Shown here piece after piece: positions 7,290 to 11,617 of a stretch of DNA of 11,617 bases. This DNA is from an uncultured Bacteroidales bacterium (lineage in GTDB: Bacteria > Bacteroidota > Bacteroidia > Bacteroidales > UBA932). The stretch is taken from positions 1-11,617 of the forward strand of contig CAMJJO010000047.1 of assembly GCA_946406095.1 (NCBI GenBank), read 5' to 3'. The position numbers and the translations under genes were made by a program. Numbering within the stretch: the first letter of the stretch is position 1; each line of letters opens with the position of its first letter. Below the pieces are notes generated by a model. The model worked only from the letters and a program-made list of their open reading frames with translations, was not told the origin of the DNA and made no database searches.

Positions 7290-8276
7290 CTAGAGGTTGG
7301 GGTTGAGCGCAGACCATTCGGCCACCGGAGGAACGATGCCGAGGGAGACGATCTCATCTCTCATCTTGCAAAGATGGTCGTAGGATGCCTTGAGGGCTGC
7401 CATCTCTTCTGCGGTTCCCTTCGGAGCGGTGAAGTGAACGCCGGCCTTGTCGATAGTGGTGGGCATTGCCATCATCACGTTCTGGAAGACCTTGTTGTTC
7501 ACGTAGCATCCTGCAGGCCAGGTGAACTTGGCGCCGCCCATCGCGGCCTCGATCATCTTGACTGCCTGATATGCAGGGCTCTGGAAGGAGCTGCGGCCGC
7601 GGAGCTTGATGATGTTGCTGCCGCCCTGGACGGTGCGGAGCTTGATATCTGCCCAGCGCTCTTCGCTGAGGTTCATCTCTGCGAGGGGCTTGCCGTCAAT
7701 CTTCACCTGGGAGGCGAAAACTGCCATGGCCTCGCCGTGTCCGCCATAGGTGTGGGCGCCGGTGACCTTGCACTGCTGCACGCCGAATTCCTGTGCCAGG
7801 GCCTCCTGCAGACGGGTGCTGTCGAGGGCGGCGAGGCTGGTGAGCTGTTCGGGCTTCAGGCCGGAGTGGATGAGTGCGGTGAGGGCGGTGACATCCGCCG
7901 GATTGAAGATAACCACCACGTGCTTCACGTCGGGGCAGTACTTCTTGATGTTGTCGCCGAATTCGGCTGCGATCTGGCAGTTGCCCTTGAGAAGATCCTC
8001 GCGGGTCATGCCCTCCTTGCGGGGAGCGCCGCCGGAAGAAATGATGTATTTCGCGTTGGTGAATGCCTCGGCGGGATCGATGGTTGCGGTGACGTTTGCA
8101 CCTTCGAATGCGCAGTGGTCAATCTCTCCGAGCACGCCCTTGAGGCCGGGTTCGTAGATATCGTAGAGGCATACATTGGGGGTGAGACCGAGCATAAGCA
8201 CGGACTGGGCCATGTTGGAGCCAATCATTCCACCTGCTCCGACGATGACCAATTTCTCGTTAGTTAAATATTTCAT
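7290..8276 (-). CDS. mdh: Malate dehydrogenase, NAD-dependent
   Basis: Malate dehydrogenase interconverts malate and oxaloacetate; in Bacteroidales it usually runs in the reductive direction towards fumarate and succinate. The 328-residue protein has the Rossmann glycine motif VGAGGMIGSNMA (12-23), D39 at the end of the second strand, which suits NAD(H), and the mobile substrate loop GGAPRKEGMTREDLL (82-96, with R86 and R92). N125 in IFNPADV, D152/R155 in LDSTRLQEAL and the catalytic H180 in GAHTYGGHGEAM follow. The motif spacing and sequence match the Bacteroidales-type enzyme rather than lactate dehydrogenase. The ATG at 8276 is preceded by a TATCTTTG box 33 bases upstream. It is transcribed alone and diverges from the phosphopantetheinyl transferase gene. 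A long antisense open frame over this gene reflects GC-rich codon bias. Confidence 0.95.
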   Translation of the reverse strand: MKYLTNEKLVIVGAGGMIGSNMAQSVLMLGLTPNVCLYDIYEPGLKGVLGEIDHCAFEGANVTATIDPAEAFTNAKYIISSGGAPRKEGMTREDLLKGNCQIAAEFGDNIKKYCPDVKHVVVIFNPADVTALTALIHSGLKPEQLTSLAALDSTRLQEALAQEFGVQQCKVTGAHTYGGHGEAMAVFASQVKIDGKPLAEMNLSEERWADIKLRTVQGGSNIIKLRGRSSFQSPAYQAVKMIEAAMGGAKFTWPAGCYVNNKVFQNVMMAMPTTIDKAGVHFTAPKGTAEEMAALKASYDHLCKMRDEIVSLGIVPPVAEWSALNPNL

Positions 8277-8309
8277 GATGAATTAAGAGTATAGTCGCTT
8301 AAAGCAGCA

Positions 8310-8317
8310 CAAAGATA
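8310..8317 (-). promoter_or_regulatory. -7 box for mdh
   Basis: On the minus strand this reads TATCTTTG, an exact TAnnTTTG match, 33 bases before the mdh ATG. The -33 region would fall over the palindrome at 8323-8340. Confidence 0.65.
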
Positions 8318-8322
8318 CATAT

Positions 8323-8340
8323 TTTTTAGATATCTAAAAA
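8323..8340. promoter_or_regulatory. 18-bp perfect palindrome between divergent promoters, possible operator
   Basis: TTTTTAGATATCTAAAAA is self-complementary over 18 bases, centred between 8331 and 8332. It lies between the two outward -7 boxes, in the stretch that would hold both -33 elements. A dimeric regulator bound here could control both mdh and the phosphopantetheinyl transferase gene. AT-rich promoter DNA also forms such palindromes without function. Confidence 0.4.
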
Positions 8341-8345
8341 TTGAT

Positions 8346-8353
8346 TATATTTG
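8346..8353 (+). promoter_or_regulatory. -7 box for the phosphopantetheinyl transferase gene
   Basis: TATATTTG is an exact TAnnTTTG match, 16 bases before the ATG at 8370. Confidence 0.65.
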
Positions 8354-8369
8354 CATGTTGTAATTATTT

Positions 8370-9008
8370 ATGGCACTATTTCTTACAAAAGACCTCGACG
8401 ACGACGCGCACTCGCGTCTCGGAGTTTGGCATATCACAGAAAGCGAGGCAGAACTTAAAGCATTATCCTCTATTCCTTCCGACGAACTGGAAGAAATCTC
8501 ATTCATTAAAAGCGAATCTCTGCGCAAGCAGAAACTGGCCGTACGCGCCCTCCTGGACGCGATGTTCGAAGAGAAAGTCTATCTTTCCCACCACGACAAC
8601 GGCAAACCTTATATCGAAAACAACGCTACCAATATCTCGATTACCCATACCGAGAAGTACGTCGCCGTCATTCTGAACGACCTGGACGACGTGGGCATCG
8701 ACTGTGAAAGTCTGGACCGGGACTTCTCCGCCGTGGAGAAGAAGGCCCTCTCGGAAGATGAAATCGAAGATCTGGACGATGATCACCGCAACGAGCAGCT
8801 CGCCATCTACTGGTGCGCGAAGGAGGCCGTCTATAAAAAGATGAGCCAGTACAAGGTGGATTTCGCCGAGCAGATCGAGATCGATGCCTTCCGCTTGAAG
8901 GGCGAGGGCGAACTGGAGGCTACCTTTATCAATAAGGATGGTTTCGAAGAGGAGTTCGATCTGGAGTACATGACCTTCGACCGTCATGTGCTGGTCTGGA
9001 TCGCGTAG
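8370..9008 (+). CDS. 4'-phosphopantetheinyl transferase, Sfp/HetI superfamily
   Basis: This enzyme transfers the phosphopantetheine arm of coenzyme A to a Ser of carrier proteins such as acyl carrier protein. The 212-residue length fits the Sfp-type two-lobe (pseudodimer) form. Motifs appear in the family order: GKPYIENNATNISITHTEKYVAVIL (split as GKPYIENN, 78-85, and ISITHTEKYVAVIL, 89-102), the magnesium site VGIDCE (108-113, D111 and E113), and WCAKEAVYKK (148-157, with K151/E152). The N-terminal lobe carries LRKQKLAVRALLDAM (51-65), also usual. No polyketide, peptide-synthetase or carrier gene is nearby, so it is probably the housekeeping activator of fatty-acid ACP (inference). The gene has its own promoter in the spacer shared with mdh. 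It is followed by repeat-rich DNA with no clean terminator. Confidence 0.92.
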   Translation: MALFLTKDLDDDAHSRLGVWHITESEAELKALSSIPSDELEEISFIKSESLRKQKLAVRALLDAMFEEKVYLSHHDNGKPYIENNATNISITHTEKYVAVILNDLDDVGIDCESLDRDFSAVEKKALSEDEIEDLDDDHRNEQLAIYWCAKEAVYKKMSQYKVDFAEQIEIDAFRLKGEGELEATFINKDGFEEEFDLEYMTFDRHVLVWIA

Positions 9009-9037
9009 ATTCCCCTGTTTTTTTTTGGCTGCGGCTT

Positions 9038-9170
9038 TCAAAGCCGTTTCTGGCGGGCACTTCATATGCCTGCCTGCTTGGGCGTTCCGGGTGATGGCTC
9101 TCCGTCAACCTGCCCGCTTGGGCGTTCCGGGTGTGCTCTCCGTAAACCTGCCCGCTTGGGCGTTCCGGGC
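9038..9170 (+). repeat. Left tandem array, units of about 39 bp
   Basis: The core GCTTGGGCGTTCCGGG occurs exactly at 9076-9091, 9116-9131 and 9154-9169, with periods of 40 and 38 bases. A degenerate fourth unit with AAGCCGTTTCTGG starts near 9041. Linkers carry CCGTAAACCTGCCC-like sequence, the same as in the array right of the transposase gene. Confidence 0.8.
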
Positions 9171-9178
9171 AAGTAATT

Positions 9179-9273
9179 GATTTGTAGAGGGTTAGATGAA
9201 AAGGGATGCTGAATTTTCGGCATCCCTTATGGCGTAACCTGCTGGCTGCCAGGTCGTTGCTGGGAACGGCCAC
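9179..9273 (+). repeat. REP-like hairpin module, copy 1
   Basis: The order is a box (GATTTGTAGAGGGTTAGAT), a hairpin with arms AAGGGATGCTGA (9201-9212) and TCGGCATCCCTT (9217-9228) around the loop ATTT, then a tail ending in GGGAACGGCC (9262-9271), the array core in inverse orientation. The stem has 12 pairs including one G-T(U) wobble (9210/9219). It is 90% identical to copy 2 without gaps. Confidence 0.85.
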
Positions 9274-9340
9274 CTTCTATTATCATACCGGCCAAAAGAT
9301 TTATCCCTATACGCAAACTTAAAAATAAATCCACTATGCA

Positions 9341-9348
9341 TAAATTTG
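9341..9348 (+). promoter_or_regulatory. -7 box for the RAYT transposase gene
   Basis: TAAATTTG is an exact TAnnTTTG match, 43 bases before the ATG at 9392. Its position argues against the TTG at 9350 as start codon, because the transcript would begin only after it. Confidence 0.55.
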
Positions 9349-9391
9349 ATTGACATTGACTACGGCATTTCCTTCTTTTGTGGAAAAAAAC

Positions 9392-10315
9392 ATGAAAGCG
9401 AAACATGTGTACATGAAGGGCCGGAATGGCTGGGGGCTGTTCTACAGAGTTGAGGATTGCCTGGTGTTTTTTACTGTTTACAGTGTGTTGATAAGGGAGA
9501 TGGGACTATGCGTCCTTGCATTCTCCATTATGTTCAATCACATTCACTCCTTGTTCAAAGATAAATCGGAGTCTGTTCTAAAGAAATTCCAGATACGTTT
9601 GGCTACGATATTCAGCCGGGAGTACAATACGGAGTATGACCGGACCGGGCCGGTTTTCAAACGAAGGTTCGGACGGGCCGGGAAGCATGCGATGAAGAAG
9701 ATAATCGCCTGTATTGCATATATCTTCAATAATCCGGTGGCGGGGAAACTGTGCAGGTTGGCGATACAAAACAGATGGACTCTGCTTGCATACAAGGATA
9801 ATCCGAATCCTTTTTCGAACAAGCTTGTGAAGCGCCGCAGCCGGCATGTGGTAAGGGATGCCCTAAAGGTGGTAGATATTTATTATAGAGAGGGGAAATA
9901 CCTGGGCTATGCGACATTGAAAAGAATCTTTTCCGGTCTGACTCCGGAAGAGAAGCAGCAAGTGATCGATTATATCGTCTATAAATATAACTTCTTGAAT
10001 TACGATGAGTTGGAGGAAATATTCGGTTCTTTTGCCAAGGCCTTGGATGTTGTGGAGAATATTGCCGGAAATGAATATGATCTGGAGGATGACTGTGGCG
10101 ATCATTCCGTTTATAATAAGTTGATAAAGCACAGTAGGTCAATGGGATATGAAGGCCCCAATTTCGATATGCTTCCTCCGGAACTGATTCCTAAGATAAG
10201 CAGGATGCTATATGCGAAGGTGGATGCCTCTGCCGATCAGATGCGGAAATTCCTCCATCTTCCAGATCCCAGTAGGCCCATCCATAAACCTGACCATTCG
10301 GCTGTTTCCAGGTAA
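9392..10315 (+). CDS. REP-associated tyrosine transposase (RAYT), Y1/HUH family
   Basis: This single-strand endonuclease/transposase is 307 residues long from the ATG at 9392. The HUH metal site is H50/H52 in AFSIMFNHIHSLFKD, and the likely nucleophile is Y110 in IACIAYIFNNPVAGKL, a variant of the 'YIxxNPVRAGL' block typical of RAYT proteins. The N-terminus MKAKHVYMKGRNGWGLFYR and EDCLVFFTVYS fit the Y1_Tnp domain (to about residue 130). The remaining 170 residues form a long C-terminal extension with charged helices and an end segment (ISRMLYAKVDASADQMRKFLHL) that resembles a small helix-turn-helix. The last residues (IHKPDHSAVSR) and the stop are encoded by the first unit of the 39-bp array. 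RAYT enzymes act on REP-like hairpins; such hairpins flank this gene. The RAYT class is preferred over IS200/IS605 because of the NPV block and hairpin repeats. Confidence 0.87.
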   Translation: MKAKHVYMKGRNGWGLFYRVEDCLVFFTVYSVLIREMGLCVLAFSIMFNHIHSLFKDKSESVLKKFQIRLATIFSREYNTEYDRTGPVFKRRFGRAGKHAMKKIIACIAYIFNNPVAGKLCRLAIQNRWTLLAYKDNPNPFSNKLVKRRSRHVVRDALKVVDIYYREGKYLGYATLKRIFSGLTPEEKQQVIDYIVYKYNFLNYDELEEIFGSFAKALDVVENIAGNEYDLEDDCGDHSVYNKLIKHSRSMGYEGPNFDMLPPELIPKISRMLYAKVDASADQMRKFLHLPDPSRPIHKPDHSAVSR

Positions 10316-10471
10316 GTTCCCCATAAACCTGCCCATCCGGCCGTTTCCAGGTAAGTTCCCCGTAAACCTGCTTATCCAGCCGTTCCCCGGTAAACTACCC
10401 GCATACTCGCCCATTCGGTCGTTCCCCTGTAAACTACCCGTAAACTCGCTCATTCGGTCGTTCCTGGTAAG
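10282..10471 (+). repeat. Right tandem array, five units with exact 39-bp period
   Basis: Units start at 10282, 10321, 10360, 10399 and 10438, each opening with CC(A/G)(T/C)A and holding a core like CGGCCGTTTCCAGGTAA. Units 1 and 2 differ at only three positions; later units drift further. Because 39 is a multiple of three, both strands show open frames made of 13-residue repeats. Unit 1 encodes the end of the transposase, including its TAA. Confidence 0.9.
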
Positions 10472-10476
10472 AGGCT

Positions 10477-10571
10477 GATTTGCAGATGGTTAGATAAAAA
10501 GGGATGCTGATTTTTCAGCATCCCTTATGGCGTAACCTGCTGGCTGCCAGGCTGTTGCCAGGAACGGCCAC
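10477..10571 (+). repeat. REP-like hairpin module, copy 2
   Basis: The box is GATTTGCAGATGGTTAGAT, followed by a perfect 12-bp stem AAGGGATGCTGA (10499-10510) / TCAGCATCCCTT (10515-10526) with the loop TTTT, then a tail ending in AGGAACGGCC (10560-10569). Relative to copy 1, the wobble pair is replaced by a T-A pair. Confidence 0.85.
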
Positions 10572-10583
10572 TGCTCCCGGCAG

Positions 10584-10690
10584 TTGCACTGGTGTTACCC
10601 TGATGGTCTTGTGGTTGGTCTTGCTTAGGTGCTGCCCTGATGGTCTTGTGGTTGGTCTTGCACTGGCGCTGCCCTGATGGTGCTGTGCCG
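10584..10690 (+). repeat. 37-bp tandem repeat, about 2.8 copies
   Basis: Units start at 10584, 10621 and 10658. Units 1 and 2 share CCCTGATGGTCTTGTGGTTG and differ at 5 of 37 positions; unit 3 diverges after CCCTGATGGT. The period of 37 and the sequence differ from the neighbouring 39-bp array. No function is evident. Confidence 0.82.
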
Positions 10691-10717
10691 AGAGTAGTCT
10701 AAGGTGACGCGGCTGTT

Positions 10718-11578
10718 TTAGTCTCGGTTCTGCAAAGAGCCGGGGATAACCTTATCTATATATAGCACGCCGTCGAGGTGGTCGCATTCGTGTTGGAAGA
10801 TGATGGCGGTGAAGCCCTGGATGCGTTCGGTGGTGTCGCGTGGGGCAGGGAGGATGCGAGGGGCGCGGCCAGCAGAGGAGTTGCCGGCAGAGGAACTGGC
10901 AGGGGAACCGGCAGGGAGGGTGTACTGGATATCTATATCCCTGTAACGCAGTACGTTACCACGGAGGCCGGGAACGGAGAGGCAGCCTTCGGGGCCCGAG
11001 GAAAGTTCGCCACGCTGGTCAACGATCCGCACATTAGGATACACCTCGAAGGGCTCGCCGGGCTTGTCGAAGCGCTGCACGGCTACCACACGCCGCGAAA
11101 TCCCCACCTGGGGCCCCGCGATTCCGACGCCGTCCTGAGTAGGATGTTGGACGGTTGCCAACAGGAGTTCAGATAAAGCGGTAAATTCGGGGGAGGCCAG
11201 CATCTCCGGAGTAAAGTCTTTGCATTGCTGGCGCAGGAACAGCGAATCCTTCGCATCCTCAATGGTCAGCACCCGCATTGGAGGGGTGGTTGCATCAACC
11301 GGAGAATTGGCATCTTTCAAAATGCCATGCGCTGTGCCGATTATAGCTTTTTCTTCGGAACTCCACCCGTCGCTGGCGCTGCAGGCAGAAAACAGCAACG
11401 GTGCCTGTGCCCAGCAAATGATTGATAGACAGATAGATAGCGCTGAAGGGATGCCGAATTTTCGGCAACCCGTTTTGCGTATCTTGCTATTGGCCAAAGA
11501 CTTACCGGGAACGGCCGTAGCAGAGGCAGTATCAAGTTTACCGGGAACGGCCTGGGCAGGATGGAATTTCGCTTTCAT
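10718..11578 (-). CDS. def: Peptide deformylase with lipoprotein-like leader and inserted low-complexity loop
   Basis: Peptide deformylase removes the formyl group from N-terminal Met of new proteins. All three metal-site motifs are present in the 286-residue product: GVGIAGPQVG (151-160; the usual second Ala of motif I is Gly), EGCLS (197-201, C199) and HECDH (263-267). Two oddities stand out. First, the catalytic domain is preceded by about 100 residues: a 40-residue basic stretch with a repeated AVPGK (10-14, 22-26; 12-residue period), a hydrophobic segment and LLFSAC (61-66), a plausible Bacteroidota lipobox with C66. Second, residues about 222-250 are a Ser/Ala/Gly/Pro-rich insert between motifs II and III. 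The N-terminal part is antisense to a REP-like module. The start at 11578 is preferred over 11605, which would leave 12 bases to the window edge upstream; the true start could differ. A separate cytoplasmic deformylase would be expected elsewhere. Confidence 0.82.
   Translation of the reverse strand: MKAKFHPAQAVPGKLDTASATAVPGKSLANSKIRKTGCRKFGIPSALSICLSIICWAQAPLLFSACSASDGWSSEEKAIIGTAHGILKDANSPVDATTPPMRVLTIEDAKDSLFLRQQCKDFTPEMLASPEFTALSELLLATVQHPTQDGVGIAGPQVGISRRVVAVQRFDKPGEPFEVYPNVRIVDQRGELSSGPEGCLSVPGLRGNVLRYRDIDIQYTLPAGSPASSSAGNSSAGRAPRILPAPRDTTERIQGFTAIIFQHECDHLDGVLYIDKVIPGSLQNRD
11448..11552 (+). repeat. REP-like hairpin module, copy 3, inside the deformylase 5' coding region
   Basis: Bases 11448-11516 align without gaps to 9203-9271 and 10501-10569: all are 69 long, and copy 3 matches copy 1 at about 51 of 69 positions. 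The hairpin is GGGATGCCGA / TCGGCAACCC with one A-A mismatch and the loop ATTT. TTACCGGGAACGGCC, the inverse of the array core, occurs at 11502-11516 and again at 11538-11552, 36 bases apart. The module is read in antisense as residues 9-44 of the deformylase. Confidence 0.75.
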
Positions 11579-11583
11579 TTTCT

Positions 11584-11591
11584 TATATTTG
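11584..11591 (+). promoter_or_regulatory. -7-like box pointing out of the window
   Basis: TATATTTG on the plus strand, 26 bases from the window edge, matches TAnnTTTG and would serve a rightward gene beginning after 11617. It lies just upstream of the chosen deformylase start on the opposite strand, so a divergent arrangement is likely. Confidence 0.33.
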
Positions 11592-11617
11592 TAAGACACT
11601 GACATTAACCTTGCAAA

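Larger units (their letters stand above)
9009..9391. other. Gene-free stretch holding the left RAYT repeats and promoter
   Basis: This 383-base spacer holds a run of nine T (9018-9026), a weak 6-bp hairpin (9032-9046), the irregular 38-40-bp repeat array (9038-9170), the first hairpin module (9179-9273) and about 70 AT-rich bases ending in the RAYT promoter and leader. No credible coding sequence is seen; open frames across it are translations of the repeats. Confidence 0.75.
9038..10571 (+). mobile_element. Putative RAYT/REP unit: transposase flanked by array-plus-hairpin modules
   Basis: A Y1/HUH transposase gene (9392-10315) sits between two composite repeats in the same orientation. The left one is a three-to-four-unit array (9038-9170) plus a hairpin module (9179-9273), and the right one a five-unit array (10282-10471) plus a hairpin module (10477-10571). 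The two 95-base modules align without gaps with 9 differences. The gene is noticeably more AT-rich than the flanking metabolic genes. No flanking target duplication or terminal inverted repeat was seen, which fits an HUH-type element. The boundaries are approximate. Confidence 0.62.
10316..10717. other. Gene-free stretch of arrays and hairpin module
   Basis: This 402-base spacer between the transposase and the deformylase stop is almost entirely repeats: units 1 (end) to 5 of the 39-bp array, hairpin module copy 2, and the 37-bp tandem repeat. Only the last 30 or so bases look unique. No terminator with a T-tract was found for either flanking gene; the module hairpin could act as one. Confidence 0.78.

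Noticed and set aside
7257..8267. Long plus-strand open frame (336 codons) opposite mdh
   Set aside because: It is fully antisense to a clear malate dehydrogenase; its composition (His, Cys, Val, Gly rich) is that of a GC-rich antisense shadow.
9018..9046. T-run and hairpin after the phosphopantetheinyl transferase gene as a terminator
   Set aside because: The T-run precedes the hairpin on the plus strand, the wrong order for an intrinsic terminator, and the stem is only 6 bp with a 3-base loop.
9038..9170. Left array as a CRISPR array
   Set aside because: Units are near-continuous tandem repeats with similar linkers rather than unique spacers, only three or four units are present, and no cas genes are in the window.
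8929..9273. Minus-strand open frame (114 codons) across the left array and module
   Set aside because: It overlaps the end of the phosphopantetheinyl transferase gene and is made of repeat translation; useful only for comparison with the deformylase leader.
9350..9391. TTG at 9350 as start of the transposase
   Set aside because: It lies immediately after the -7 box, so it would precede the transcript start; the ATG at 9392 gives a normal RAYT N-terminus.
10208..10478. Open frames on both strands encoding 13-residue repeats rich in Pro, Gly and Asn
   Set aside because: They are translations of the 39-bp array, whose period is a multiple of three; there is no promoter or conserved domain.

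Overview
The window looks like chromosomal DNA of an uncultured member of the Bacteroidota, most likely order Bacteroidales. The grounds are GC-rich genes separated by AT-rich spacers, several -7 boxes of the form TAnnTTTG, weak or absent Shine-Dalgarno sequences, a split two-gene transketolase, a DUF4886 protein, a Bacteroidales-type malate dehydrogenase, and an ECF sigma gene followed by a small membrane protein and a secreted 'sensor'. The taxon is inferred from these features, not from a database comparison.

Layout. Bases 1-2206 (+) hold the 3' two thirds of lepA (back-translocating GTPase EF4), then tatA and tatC, a compact twin-arginine translocon. menG, for the last step of menaquinone synthesis, lies on the minus strand and converges on tatC with one base between the stop codons. 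A divergent promoter region near 2900 starts menG leftward and, rightward, a close-packed plus-strand series: a secreted SGNH-like DUF4886 protein, the two transketolase subunits, an ECF sigma factor, a single-span small protein and a secreted Spy-like sensor. The series ends at a strong hairpin terminator at 7213-7250. The minus-strand mdh converges on the same terminator. mdh and a 4'-phosphopantetheinyl transferase diverge from a short AT-rich spacer that carries an 18-bp palindrome.

From about 9010 to the end the DNA is of a different kind. A HUH/Y1 transposase of the REP-associated (RAYT) type, visibly more AT-rich than its neighbours, sits between two copies of a composite repeat. Each copy has a tandem array of about 39-bp units that share a GGCCGTTCC-like core, a conserved box, a 12-bp hairpin, and a tail holding the array core in inverse orientation. 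The two hairpin modules align without gaps over 95 bases with 9 differences. A third copy of the 69-base hairpin-plus-tail core lies at 11448-11516. There it overlaps, in antisense, the 5' coding region of a peptide deformylase gene whose product has a lipoprotein-like leader and an extra Ser/Ala/Pro-rich insert. A further 37-bp tandem repeat lies between the RAYT unit and the deformylase.

The most interesting content is this RAYT/repeat system: three aligned hairpin modules with compensatory base changes in the stem, and one module apparently taken into a protein-coding region. Second is a perfect 15-bp inverted repeat inside the ECF sigma gene.
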